Of a DNA stretch of 64,000 bases, positions 18,058 through 26,993 are shown in pieces. Positions within the stretch are counted from its first letter, which is position 1. Each line of letters starts with the position of its first letter. The position numbers and the translations under genes were made by a program. The DNA is taken from contig NZ_JASISO010000015.1 in assembly GCF_030063135.1 (NCBI RefSeq), forward strand, positions 62,001 to 126,000, in the 5' to 3' direction. Source of the stretch: Streptomyces sp. G-G2. Its GTDB lineage: Bacteria > Actinomycetota > Actinomycetes > Streptomycetales > Streptomycetaceae. Below the pieces are notes generated by a model. The model was not told where the DNA came from and ran no database searches. It saw only the letters and a list, made by a program, of their open reading frames with translations.

Positions 18058-19380
18058 ATGCCCGACACCCACGACGCCCCGCGTCCCCAGCCGCAGTCCC
18101 GGGCCGAGCACAAGGCCCGGAAGAAGGCACTGAACCGCAAGCGGCTGGGCATGGGCGCCGCCGTGATCGCCGTCGGTGTGACGGCCGCCACTGGCTACGC
18201 CTTCACCCTCGGCGGCTCCTCGGGGGCCGCCGAGCAGGACGGGAAGTCCGCCGCGGGCGGGACGGGCGCCAAGAACGGCCCCGCCGCGGCCGGTGACGAG
18301 AAGGCCTGGGACGGCAAGACGAAGGTGCTGGGGGACGGCTCCACCTCCTACACCGGACCCCAGCCGGGCCAGCTCAAGCCCGAGCGGCTCAAGCCCGGCG
18401 AGAAGCCGCCGCAGTTCGTGGTCTTCTCCTGGGACGGCGCGCTGGAGGGCGACGACCACCTCTTCTCGCACTTCCGCGAGGTGGCCAAGGAGAGCAAGGC
18501 CCACATGTCCTTCTTCCTCACGGGCATCTACCTGCTGCCGGAGAGCAAGCGGATGCTGTACAGCCCGCCACAGCACAGCCAGGGATCGGCAGCCATCTCG
18601 TACCCGACGGTCCCGCACGTGAAGAGCACGCTGGAGCAGCTGCGGGGCGCCTGGACCGACGGCGACGAGATCGGCTCGCACTTCAACGGCCACTTCTGCG
18701 GGCCCAAGGGCGGCGGGGACTGGAGTCCCGCCGAGTGGAAGAGCGAGATAGACCAGTCGTACTCGTTCATCAAGAACTGGAAGACCAATACGGGATTCAC
18801 CAACGTGGCGCCCCTGCCCTTCGACCCCGACCGGGAGGTCGTCGGCGGCCGCGCGCCGTGCCTGGAGGGGCAGAAGAACCTGCTGACCGCGATCAAGCCG
18901 TACGGCTGGCGCTACGACGCGAGTTCCTCGGGGGATTTCCAGCTCTGGCCGTCCAAGCCCAATGGCATATGGAACTTTCCCCTGCAACTCGTGCCGTTGC
19001 AGAACAAAGAGGTGCAAGTCCTCTCCATGGACTTCAACTTCCTTTACAACCAGTCCGGCGACAGCGTCAAGGGTGACCCGGCCAAATATCCGGCATGGGA
19101 AGAACAGACCCGTATGTCATATGTGAATGGTTTCAACCGGGTCTACAACGGCAGCCGCGCGCCCATGTACATCGGCAACCACTTCGAGGACTGGAACGGC
19201 GGCATCTACATGAAGGCCGTCGAGGACGTCATGCGGGACGTCTGCCCGCGTCAGGAAGTCAAGTGCGTGTCGTTCCGCGAGCTGGCCGACTGGCTGGACG
19301 TCCAGGACCCGAAGGTCCTGGAGAAGCTGCGACTGCTCGATCCCGCTCAGGCGCCGGACTGGAGCAAGCTGGTGAAGTGA
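18058..19380 (+). CDS. Membrane-anchored polysaccharide deacetylase-like protein
   Basis: A 440-residue protein: basic N-terminus, one signal-anchor helix (MGAAVIAVGVTAATGYAFTL, about 31-50), a linker, then a NodB/CE4-like fold (about 115-420). It keeps the metal site pattern: Asp in VFSWDGA and the pair of His in GSHFNGHFCG. The first Asp of the usual TFDD motif, the catalytic base, is Trp here, so activity may be lost or changed. The ATG at 18058 follows GGGGGAAGA. It lies between a secreted amidase and a PBP, which supports a role in wall or exopolysaccharide modification. Close relatives are commonly annotated as polysaccharide deacetylases; enzymatic activity is not assured. Confidence 0.83.
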   Translation: MPDTHDAPRPQPQSRAEHKARKKALNRKRLGMGAAVIAVGVTAATGYAFTLGGSSGAAEQDGKSAAGGTGAKNGPAAAGDEKAWDGKTKVLGDGSTSYTGPQPGQLKPERLKPGEKPPQFVVFSWDGALEGDDHLFSHFREVAKESKAHMSFFLTGIYLLPESKRMLYSPPQHSQGSAAISYPTVPHVKSTLEQLRGAWTDGDEIGSHFNGHFCGPKGGGDWSPAEWKSEIDQSYSFIKNWKTNTGFTNVAPLPFDPDREVVGGRAPCLEGQKNLLTAIKPYGWRYDASSSGDFQLWPSKPNGIWNFPLQLVPLQNKEVQVLSMDFNFLYNQSGDSVKGDPAKYPAWEEQTRMSYVNGFNRVYNGSRAPMYIGNHFEDWNGGIYMKAVEDVMRDVCPRQEVKCVSFRELADWLDVQDPKVLEKLRLLDPAQAPDWSKLVK

Positions 19381-19426
19381 GCACGCCCGCGCGCGCTCGC
19401 CTCACCCCGCCCTCGCGCCGTCGCTC

Positions 19427-21577
19427 TCACTTCACGCCTTTGATGTAGTCCGACCACAGCCGCACCGCGCGGTCGGGGGCGGAGGCCGCCGGGGCGTCAC
19501 CGCCCAGGCCCGTCAGCGGCAGCGGAACCAGGTCGGTCAGGGACATCCGGTAGACGACCACGGCCGTGGACTCCTGCTCGGTACTGGCCACGAACCAGCC
19601 CGTGGTGTTCGCGGCGGTCGTCCCCGTCTTGCCCGCCGCGCCCGGGTGCGCCTTGTTCGCGGCCTTCGCCGACCCCGTGGTCACGGTGTCCCGCATCGCC
19701 TCGGTCACCGCGCGCGCCGTCCCCGCCGACATCGCCCGGGTGGGCTTCGGGGCGCCGACCTGCAGCGCGCTGCCGTTGCGGGTGATCGCGCGGACCGAGT
19801 AGGGCTCGGTGTGCATGCCGCCCGCCGCGAAGGTCTCGTAGGCACCGGCCATGCGGATCGCGCTGGGCGCCGAGTTCTCCCCGAGCGCGAAGGCGGGCAC
19901 CTGGGGGCCGAGGCTCGAACTGAGCAGTCCCGCGCGCTCGGCGAGCGCGTCCACGTGGTCGAGGCCGACGTCGAGGCCGAGTTGCAGCATGGGAGTGTTC
20001 ACCGAGTCCGCGACGGCCTGGCGCAGGGTCACCTGCCCCCAGTCGCGGGCGCCGTCGTTGCGTCCCTTGACCACCTTGCCGCTGCGGTCCCAGTAGGGGC
20101 CGTCGGGCGTCTGCACGGTGACCTGGTTGTTCCCGTCGTACCGAGAGGACGGGGAGACGGTGGTGCGGGGCTTGCCGCGCGTGCGCAGGATGCCGTCCTC
20201 GAGCGCGGCGGCGTACACGAACGGCGTGAACGCCGTGCCGACCGGGATCGTCGTCGCGTTCGACTCGTTGAAGCCCTGCTTCAGGTAGTCGGGGCCGCCG
20301 TACACCGCGAGCAGCCGTCCGTCCGGGGCGATGCTCGCCGCGCCGATCTTGGCGAACGTGTCCGTGGTGGGACGGCGCTGGGCGTCGAAGCCCTCCTGCG
20401 CCTTCTGCACCGCGGCCGTCAGGGCGTCCATGCGGGACGCGTCGAAGGTCGTGTAGATCTGGTAGCCGCCGAGGTCGAAGTCGGCGTCCTTGATGTGCCC
20501 GGACTTGATCGCGTACGCCTTGGCCAGCTCGACCAGGTAACCGGCCTGGCCGCCCGCGTCGCTGGTGACGGAGCGGGCCTGGGGTTCGGGGAACTTCGTG
20601 TACGTGGCGCGCTCGGCCGCCGAGAGGTTGCCGGTCTGGACCATCCGGTCCAGGGTCCAGCTCCAGCGCTCCTCGGCCCGTTGGCGGTTGTCCTTGCTGA
20701 TCGCCGGGTCGTAGAGCGCGGCGCCCTTGAGGAGGGAGGCCAGGAAGGCGCCCTCGCTGGCGTTGAGCTGGGAGACGTCCTTGCCGTAGTAGGCCTGGGA
20801 CGCCCGTTGGATGCCGTAGGTGCCGCGGCCGAACCAGCTGGTGTTGAGGTAGTCCTGGAGGATCTGCTTCTTGCTCGTCTGCTGGTCCAGCTTCACCGCG
20901 AGGAGGATCTCGGTGAACTTGCGGGACAGGGTGCGGTCCTGGTTGAGGTAGGCGTTCTTCACGTACTGCTGGGTGATGGTGGAGCCGCCCTGGGTCTCCC
21001 CGCCGGTCACGGCGGCCTTCACCGCCCGCAGGAATCCACTGGGCGAGACGCCGGGGTCGGAGTAGAAGCTCGCGTTCTCGGCCGAGAGGATGGCGTTCTG
21101 GACCTTGACGGGCACCTTCTCCAGGGGCATCTCCTGGCGGCTGACCCAGCCGGTGCGGGCCATCTTGGAGCCGTCGGACCAGTAGTAGACGTTGTCCTGC
21201 TGCTTCGCGAACGAGTTGAGGTCGTCGGGAATGTCCGTGACGGCGTAGGCGCACGCCACGAAGGCGACCACGGCGAGGAACCCGTACACGCAGGCGCCCA
21301 GCCACTGGCGCCAGGAGGGTATCCAGCGGCGCCAGTCGGTGCGGCCGGGCCGGGGGTACGCGGGACGCATCCGCCGCAGCAGGGGGCGGACGGCCTCGAC
21401 GGCCGGTGCCAGTGCGGACCGGGCGCGGGCCAGCGCGCCCGCCAGCGCGGGACCGACGGCCCGGCCGGACGCGGCGGACGCACCGGCCTCTCCAGCCTCT
21501 CCGGCCTCCTTGGAACCGCCCGTTTTGCGCCGTCTGCCGGTGGATGCCCCGCCCTTTGTCCAGGCCCGCCTGCTCAC
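19427..21577 (-). CDS. Class A penicillin-binding protein with altered transpeptidase active site
   Basis: A 716-residue bifunctional PBP. A cytoplasmic Ala/Arg-rich tail (1-95) precedes one helix (GACVYGFLAVVAFVACAYAV). The GT51 glycosyltransferase domain (about 130-320) keeps its Glu in AILSAENASFYSDPG, GGSTITQQYVKNAYL and RKFTEILLAVKL. The transpeptidase domain (about 380-690) keeps ADSVNTP (SxN) and AGKTGTTA (KTG), but the SxxK position reads VGTAFTPF, so the acylating Ser and the Lys are both replaced. It may work only as a glycan polymerase. The start GTG at 21577 has GAGGGG nine nt upstream; a TTG at 21583 is too close to the site. The gene ends 46 bp from the CE4-like gene, convergently. 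Confidence 0.92.
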   Translation of the reverse strand: MSRRAWTKGGASTGRRRKTGGSKEAGEAGEAGASAASGRAVGPALAGALARARSALAPAVEAVRPLLRRMRPAYPRPGRTDWRRWIPSWRQWLGACVYGFLAVVAFVACAYAVTDIPDDLNSFAKQQDNVYYWSDGSKMARTGWVSRQEMPLEKVPVKVQNAILSAENASFYSDPGVSPSGFLRAVKAAVTGGETQGGSTITQQYVKNAYLNQDRTLSRKFTEILLAVKLDQQTSKKQILQDYLNTSWFGRGTYGIQRASQAYYGKDVSQLNASEGAFLASLLKGAALYDPAISKDNRQRAEERWSWTLDRMVQTGNLSAAERATYTKFPEPQARSVTSDAGGQAGYLVELAKAYAIKSGHIKDADFDLGGYQIYTTFDASRMDALTAAVQKAQEGFDAQRRPTTDTFAKIGAASIAPDGRLLAVYGGPDYLKQGFNESNATTIPVGTAFTPFVYAAALEDGILRTRGKPRTTVSPSSRYDGNNQVTVQTPDGPYWDRSGKVVKGRNDGARDWGQVTLRQAVADSVNTPMLQLGLDVGLDHVDALAERAGLLSSSLGPQVPAFALGENSAPSAIRMAGAYETFAAGGMHTEPYSVRAITRNGSALQVGAPKPTRAMSAGTARAVTEAMRDTVTTGSAKAANKAHPGAAGKTGTTAANTTGWFVASTEQESTAVVVYRMSLTDLVPLPLTGLGGDAPAASAPDRAVRLWSDYIKGVK

Positions 21578-21673
21578 ACCCAATGTCCCCTCTGACGTAC
21601 TTCCCCCCTCACCCTAGAACGGTCGTACGACGGGCCGTGACGTCGCCCCGGTCCGCCGACCGGACACTCCGCC

Positions 21674-21700
21674 GACATATGCCGGTGGGTGACCTAGCAT
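21674..21700. promoter_or_regulatory. Candidate PadR operator
   Basis: ACATATGCCGGTG (21675-21687) sits just upstream of the padR start and matches, with one change, the arm ACATATGTCGGTG found on the minus strand at 23863-23851, upstream of the methyltransferase. A weak opposite arm (ACC..GCATG) follows at 21692-21701. Confidence 0.5.
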
Positions 21701-21706
21701 GCTCAC

Positions 21707-22045
21707 ATGAGTGATCGTGCGATGCAGGAACCCACCCTCCTCCTCCTCACCGCGCTCGCGGACGAGCCCCGGCACGGCTACGCGATCGCCCGCGAGGTGG
21801 AGCTGATCTCCGGCGGCCGGGTGAAACTGCGGACCGGCACGCTGTACGGGGCCCTGGAGCGGCTCCTCGGGCAGGGGCTGATCGAGGTGCACGAGGAGCA
21901 GATCGTGGACAGCCGCCTGCGCCGCACGTACACGCTCACCGCCGCCGGGCGGGAGGGCCTCTCCGCCGAGGCCCGGCGGATCGCCGCCACGGCGCGCGAG
22001 GCGACCCGCCGCCTGGGGATCTCCGGAGAGTCGGCCACCGCGTGA
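21707..22045 (+). CDS. PadR family transcriptional regulator
   Basis: A 112-residue winged-helix regulator. PTLLLLTALADEPRHGYAIA is the PadR recognition scaffold, followed by VKLRTGTLYGALERLLGQGL and the wing RRTYTLTAAGREGLSAEA. The C-terminal helix is short, as in the small PadR subgroup. The ATG at 21707 has no clear ribosome site and may be translated from a leaderless transcript; ATG at 21722 is an alternative. Its stop overlaps the next start (GTGA), so it is coupled to the membrane protein at 22042. This pairing, regulator then membrane protein, is common for PadR systems that answer envelope or phenolic stress. Confidence 0.9.
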   Translation: MSDRAMQEPTLLLLTALADEPRHGYAIAREVELISGGRVKLRTGTLYGALERLLGQGLIEVHEEQIVDSRLRRTYTLTAAGREGLSAEARRIAATAREATRRLGISGESATA

Positions 22046-22932
22046 GCCTCCCGCTGCTGCGCCTGTACCCGGCGGGGTTCCGCCGCGAGTTCGGCGACGA
22101 GATAGCCGAGGCGTACCACGACGCCACCCGGGAGGCGGGCCCGCTCACCCGGCTCCGGGAGGGCTGCGACATCGCGGCGCACGCACTGCGCATGCGCCTG
22201 GGGCTGGGTTCCGCGCAGCGCGGCGGGCGGCTCTTCGCGGCCGTGGCGCCCTTCGCCCTGGCCGCCACGGCCTCGTACGCCGCCTCCAACCTCGCCTCGA
22301 CGATCGCCGACTGGCGGCTCAGCAACAACCCGGAGTACCTCGATCCGCTCACCTACGCCACGAGCGCGGGCTACCTGGTGGCCCTCGTCGGCGCGGTCGT
22401 GGCCCTGTGCGGGCGCTACACCGGAGCCCTGTGGGCCCTGGCGGGGACGGCCGGGACGGCGCTCTCCGTCCTCGTGACCGTACTGCCCGCCGACCGGCCC
22501 GTGCCGTGGCAGCTCCCGGCCTTCCTGCTGCTGCCGATGCTGTCCGTACTCCTTCCCCTGGCCTGCCCGCCCGACCTGCGGCCGTCCCGCAGGATCCGCA
22601 GCGCCGCGGGAGTGGCCGCCGTGGCCCTGTGGGCGCCGCTCGCCGTGCTCCTCTTCGCCCTGATCGATGCGCGGGGGCTCGGTCTCTTCGTCCACTGGCG
22701 GTACGCCGTCCCCGTGGTCGCGGCCCTGGCCCTGGCGGGCCGCTCGGCCCTGGCCGGGCTCCGCACCATGGGTCAGTTCGCGCTCGCGGCGGCGCCCTTC
22801 ATGATCACCGCGTTCTTCGGCGGGGTGCTGGCGCAGGACACGGCCCTCCCCGCGCTCGCGGTGATCGGCGGCGCCGCCCTCGGCGTACGGCTGTGGCGCG
22901 GCCGCGACTCCGGGACGCCCACCTCCACCTGA
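22042..22932 (+). CDS. Polytopic membrane protein coupled to PadR
   Basis: A 296-residue protein starting at GTG 22042 within the padR stop (4 nt overlap). The N-terminus LYPAGFRREFGDEIAEAYHD is the signature often seen in small membrane proteins that travel with PadR regulators. About seven hydrophobic segments follow (for example FAAVAPFALAATASYAAS and GYLVALVGAVVALCG), with no catalytic motif visible. It is likely the effector or sensor of the PadR circuit. No precise function can be assigned. Confidence 0.85.
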   Translation: MSLPLLRLYPAGFRREFGDEIAEAYHDATREAGPLTRLREGCDIAAHALRMRLGLGSAQRGGRLFAAVAPFALAATASYAASNLASTIADWRLSNNPEYLDPLTYATSAGYLVALVGAVVALCGRYTGALWALAGTAGTALSVLVTVLPADRPVPWQLPAFLLLPMLSVLLPLACPPDLRPSRRIRSAAGVAAVALWAPLAVLLFALIDARGLGLFVHWRYAVPVVAALALAGRSALAGLRTMGQFALAAAPFMITAFFGGVLAQDTALPALAVIGGAALGVRLWRGRDSGTPTST

Positions 22933-22940
22933 GGCCGGGG

Positions 22941-23759
22941 TCAGCCCACCCCCGGGACGGGACGGTCCGCTCGCGGAGCGGGGCGGCCCGCGCTGACGCG
23001 GATCTTGGACTGGCCGTGGCCCAGCTCCTCCCAGTCCTCCATGAACACGGCCGCCAGTCCGTGCCGGGCGGCCAGGTCCAGCAGGGTCTGCGTCCGGTAG
23101 TAGAAGTCCTCGCGCAGCACCTGGTGTTCGGAGCCGGTGGTGCGGTCGAAAGTGAAGTCGAAGTGGCCGCCGGGCGCCAGTATCCGGCCGACGTGGGCGA
23201 GGCACTCGTCGATGACCTCGACCGGCGAGTGCGAGAACACGCTGTGCGCGTGCACGACGTCGAAGTGGGCGTCGGGCAGGAAGTCCAGCGTCAGGTTCCC
23301 CGTGATGGTCAGGTGCGGGACCTTGTCCTGGAGCCCCCGCGCGGTCAGCGTCTCCTTCGCGGCGATCAGGATGTCGGGCGAGATGTCGATGCCGTAGTAG
23401 TGGCCCGGCTCCAGGTAGTCGATGAAGTGCCAGCCCGCGCGCAGATTGCCGCAGCCGATGTCGAGCATGCGCGCCCCCGGTTCGAGCCCGTGCCGGAGCA
23501 GGTAGTCGAACTGCATGCGCCCCAGCGCGAGCCACCGTTCGTGCGTCTGGCTGCCCACCGCCGCCTCGGGGCTGCGCTTGGTGTCCGAGGCCATGACGGC
23601 CCGGTAGTAGCCCACGTGGTCGGGGTGCTTGAAGGCGAGCCACCGGTCCCGGGCGGCGCGCTTCAGGTACGGGGCGACGCGGCCCGGCCGGGTCGCGGCG
23701 TACCTGACCTTGTGGGCGAGGGACGCCCGGTTGGCGACGAGGTTCTTCTTGCTGGCCAT
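22941..23759 (-). CDS. Class I SAM-dependent methyltransferase
   Basis: A 272-residue cytoplasmic protein. SAM-binding motif I is ARMLDIGCGNLRAGWHFI (about 98-115), followed by the acidic motif YYGIDISPDIL and motif post-II FDVVHAHSVFSHSP; these are typical of class I methyltransferases acting on small molecules or sugars. An N-terminal basic stretch (KKNLVANRASLAHKVR) precedes the domain. The ATG at 23759 has GGAG at five nt spacing; the longer reading to 23783 lacks one. It converges on the PadR-linked membrane gene, and a long palindrome 80 bp upstream resembles the PadR site, so it may belong to that regulon. The acceptor substrate is unknown. Confidence 0.88.
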   Translation of the reverse strand: MASKKNLVANRASLAHKVRYAATRPGRVAPYLKRAARDRWLAFKHPDHVGYYRAVMASDTKRSPEAAVGSQTHERWLALGRMQFDYLLRHGLEPGARMLDIGCGNLRAGWHFIDYLEPGHYYGIDISPDILIAAKETLTARGLQDKVPHLTITGNLTLDFLPDAHFDVVHAHSVFSHSPVEVIDECLAHVGRILAPGGHFDFTFDRTTGSEHQVLREDFYYRTQTLLDLAARHGLAAVFMEDWEELGHGQSKIRVSAGRPAPRADRPVPGVG

Positions 23760-23835
23760 GCCTACTCCATCTCCGTCACACACGGGTGCCCCGGCAGGCG
23801 GGACGGTGCCGACCGCTGACGTGCGGCCTTCATGC

Positions 23836-23870
23836 GATCACTATATGCCGGTCACCGACATATGTAGATC
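23836..23870. promoter_or_regulatory. Long dyad, candidate PadR site upstream of methyltransferase
   Basis: The core ATATGCCGGTCACCGACATAT (21 bp at 23843-23863) is an imperfect palindrome centred on 23853, and GATC at 23836 and 23867 extends the symmetry. One arm (minus strand ACATATGTCGGTG) nearly equals the site before padR. Confidence 0.6.
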
Positions 23871-23974
23871 GAGGGTCCGTCGGCAGGCGGCTCGGGCGTC
23901 ACGGGTACGGGTGTCACCGGTACGGGGACATGGCGAAGGAGCGGCCCGCGCCGGGGCCGCGAAGGGGTGGGGGC

Positions 23975-26809
23975 TCAGCGGCCAGTGGCGGCGCGGAGCG
24001 CGGCCAGGGCGGCCGAGGCCCGGGCCGCTTCGGGGAGGCCGAGCGCGCCGAGCTGTTCCAGGGCCTCCGTCAGCCGGGCCTCGGCCCGGTCGTGCTCGCC
24101 CGCCGCCGCCAGGGCGGTGCCCAGCAGGCGCAGGGCCCGGGCCTCCGCGGCGCGCCAGCCGAGGAGCCGGGCCGCGGCCAGCGCCCGTTCGCCGCACGCC
24201 ACGGCCTCCCGGGTACGGCTGCCCGCGAGCTGGGCCGTGGTCTGCGAGATCAGGTTCATCACCTCAAGGGCCGGGTAGCCCCCGCGCACGCCGAGTTCGG
24301 CGCTCTCCCGGTGCCGGGCGACCGCCTCGTCCACGGCGCCGGTGTGCCGCGCCACGATGCCCAGGCTGTACACCGCGTGGGCCTCGCCGTAGCGGTCCCC
24401 GCTCTCGCGGGCGGCTGCGAGGCTCAGCCGACAGGCCTCGGCCGCCTCGTCGAAGCGGTGCAGGTTCAGGAGCGTACTGACGCTGTTCGAGCGCGCGCTG
24501 GCGGTGCCCCACGCGTTGCCGCAGGCCGTGCCCAGGGCGATCGCCTCCCGGTACAGGACCTCGGCCGCCGCCCAGTCGGCGCCCGCCTGCCGGACCACGG
24601 CCCGGCAGGTCAGGATCTCGGTGCGCACCACCTCGTCGGCGACCGAGCGGGCCGCGCGCCCGGCCCCGGCCAGGACGCGCTCCGCCTCCTCCAGCCGCCC
24701 CAGCCGGGTGAGGGCCGCGCCCAGCATGTAGCCGGCGCGACCGGCGGCCCGTACCTCTCCGCGCTCCTCGGCGACCCGCAGGACGCGGCGGGCGGGGGCG
24801 ACGACGGCGGGCCACAGGAACGATCCGTCGAGCGGCGGGTCGAGTGCGAGCACGGCGTCGGCGATCAGCCCGACGGCCGACGGGCTCGCCTCCAGCACCT
24901 GGGCGGCCACGGCGAGGACGGCCTCGATGTGCGGTGCCAGCGCCTTCCCCCCGCCGACCCGGGGGACGAGGGGCACGCCGTCCGCGACCGTGGGGGTCAG
25001 CAGACCCACGAGCGGGTGGCCGGGACGCTCCACGGCGTACGCGTACCGGGCGCAGGCCAGGATGTGGTCCATCAGCCGCAGGAGGGACTCCGCCGTCTCC
25101 CCGGGGCCGTCGCACTCCGCGGACCGGGCGCCCGCGAACTCCTTGATCAGGTCGTGGAACCGGTAGGTGAACGGAGCCGGGGACTCCAGCAGGCCGAGCG
25201 AGGTCAGCCGCTCCAGGTGCCGTGCCGTCTCGGGCCGTTCGAGTCCGGCCAGCGCCGCCGCCGCGGTCAGGTGCACCGTTTCCGCGCGCGGGACGGCCAG
25301 CAGCCGCAGCAGGCGCGCCTCGGCCTCGCCGAGCAGGTCGTATCCGAGCCGGAAACAGGCTTCCACGCTGTCCTCGGGCGCGGTCCCTCCGGGTGCGTCG
25401 GGGCGGCTGCCGTCGAGGAGCCGTACGAAGTCGGCCAGCCGCCAGGCGGGGCGGGCCGCCAGTCGCGAACCGGCGATCCGCAGGGCCAGCGGCAGGCCGC
25501 GGCAGCGTTCGACGAGGGCCGCGGCCTCGGCGGGTTCGGCGGCGGTCCGCCCCTCCCCCACGATGCGGCCGAGCAGCACCAGCGCTTCGGCCGCCGGGAG
25601 GACGTCGAGCCGTAAGCGCACGGCCGCCGGGATCTCGGGCAGCGCGCCGCGGCTGGTGACCAGCACCGCGCAGGAGGGCGTCCCGGGCAGGAGGGGGGTC
25701 AGCTGGGCCGCGTCGCGGACGTCGTCGAGGACGAGCAGCATCCGCTGCCCGGCCAGCCGGGACCGGTAGAGCGCCGCGCGTTCCTCCGGTTCGTCGGGGA
25801 GGGACGGGCCGACGACGCCGAGCGCGCGCAGGAACGCCCCGAGTACGGCGTCGGGTTCCGCCGGGTCCTCCCGGACGCCGCGCAGGTTCGCGTACAGCTG
25901 CCCGTCCGGGAAGCGCTCCCGCAGCCGCTGGGCCGCGTGCACGGCGAGGGTGGTCTTGCCGACCCCGCCGATGCCGCCGATGACGGCGATGGCCATCGCC
26001 TCGGGTGCGGCGCGCGTGAAGGTACCCAGCAGGGACCGTACTTCGTGCTCGCGGCCAGTGAAATCCCCTGGCACATAAGGGAGTTGAGCCGGAACCGGCA
26101 ACCGGACCGCGGCGGCCGCGGCGCCGGACGGGAGCGACACGGCGGGCGCGCTTGCGGGCGGCGCCGACCGCGCCTCCCGGCCCCGGCCGCTGCGTTCCAG
26201 GGCCGTGTCCCGCAGGATGCGCAGCCGGTCGTTGAGGGGGTGTTCCAGGCACAGGCCGGTCAGTTCGGCGACCAGCCGCGCGTGGTGCCCGAGCCGTACA
26301 TCGAGCTCGATCCGCTCCGTGAGGACCGACAGGCGCAGTTCGGTCAGGCTCTCGCGCTGGATGCGCGCCTGCGGGCCGGGCAGCCCGGCCAGGGCGGTCC
26401 CCGGCCACATGCCCAGGGCCCGCGCGAGCAGGTCCCGCGCCGCTGCCGCGTCCCCGGCCGCGGCGACGGCGCGGGACCGGGTGACGAGGTCCTCGAATCG
26501 GGCCAGGTCCAGGGCGTCCCGGCCGATCTGGAGGGTGTAACCGGGTCCCTGGGTGGCGAGTCCGGCGCCCAGGGTGCGCCGCAGCCGGTAGACGTACGAC
26601 CTGACCGTGCCCACAGCCGCCCGCGGCGGCTGCCCGTCCCACAGGCCGTCGATCAACTCGTCGAGTCCCACGACCGCGTTGCGCCGGTACAGCAGCATGG
26701 CGAGCAGGGCGCGCTGCTGCGGTGGACCCAGCGGCAGCGGGACGACGCCCCGGTGCGCCTGAACCGAGCCGAGCAGGGAAAACCGCGGTTCGGGCAGCGT
26801 GCCGCTCAT
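23975..26809 (-). CDS. SARP/AfsR-type regulator with NB-ARC and TPR domains
   Basis: A 944-residue regulator. Residues about 10-95 form the OmpR-like SARP DNA-binding domain (LPLGPPQQRALLAMLL, AVGTVRSYVYRLRRTLG), followed by a bacterial transcriptional activation domain (about 100-245). The NB-ARC ATPase has Walker A GGIGGVGKTTLAVHAA at about 300 and Walker B MLLVLDDVRD. The last 350 residues are TPR helices. SARPs activate secondary-metabolite genes by binding direct repeats at promoters. The ATG at 26809 has GGAAG upstream. Leu codon 399 is TTA (25613-25615), so translation probably needs bldA tRNA. It is divergent from a LuxR-type gene that also has a TTA codon. No biosynthetic target lies in the window. 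Confidence 0.92.
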   Translation of the reverse strand: MSGTLPEPRFSLLGSVQAHRGVVPLPLGPPQQRALLAMLLYRRNAVVGLDELIDGLWDGQPPRAAVGTVRSYVYRLRRTLGAGLATQGPGYTLQIGRDALDLARFEDLVTRSRAVAAAGDAAAARDLLARALGMWPGTALAGLPGPQARIQRESLTELRLSVLTERIELDVRLGHHARLVAELTGLCLEHPLNDRLRILRDTALERSGRGREARSAPPASAPAVSLPSGAAAAAVRLPVPAQLPYVPGDFTGREHEVRSLLGTFTRAAPEAMAIAVIGGIGGVGKTTLAVHAAQRLRERFPDGQLYANLRGVREDPAEPDAVLGAFLRALGVVGPSLPDEPEERAALYRSRLAGQRMLLVLDDVRDAAQLTPLLPGTPSCAVLVTSRGALPEIPAAVRLRLDVLPAAEALVLLGRIVGEGRTAAEPAEAAALVERCRGLPLALRIAGSRLAARPAWRLADFVRLLDGSRPDAPGGTAPEDSVEACFRLGYDLLGEAEARLLRLLAVPRAETVHLTAAAALAGLERPETARHLERLTSLGLLESPAPFTYRFHDLIKEFAGARSAECDGPGETAESLLRLMDHILACARYAYAVERPGHPLVGLLTPTVADGVPLVPRVGGGKALAPHIEAVLAVAAQVLEASPSAVGLIADAVLALDPPLDGSFLWPAVVAPARRVLRVAEERGEVRAAGRAGYMLGAALTRLGRLEEAERVLAGAGRAARSVADEVVRTEILTCRAVVRQAGADWAAAEVLYREAIALGTACGNAWGTASARSNSVSTLLNLHRFDEAAEACRLSLAAARESGDRYGEAHAVYSLGIVARHTGAVDEAVARHRESAELGVRGGYPALEVMNLISQTTAQLAGSRTREAVACGERALAAARLLGWRAAEARALRLLGTALAAAGEHDRAEARLTEALEQLGALGLPEAARASAALAALRAATGR

Positions 26810-26993
26810 GAATCTTCTTCCAACCCCCGTACGGACGGGCGATATTTGCGTGCACCCGCCACTCATTCGGAACCCTACCAAGGGCGCGGTGCCGGCCGGT
26901 CCGTCCGGGCCGTCCATCGATCGTGCACGGGCTGTTGATCCCCTTTCGCCACCCTGTGTCCGGCAACACCCGTTCAGGGAGGGGAAAGACAAG

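Noticed and set aside
23786..25615. 609-codon plus-strand frame opposite the SARP gene
   Set aside because: Gly/Arg/Gln-rich composition, no motif; the SARP frame has Walker and helix-turn-helix motifs.
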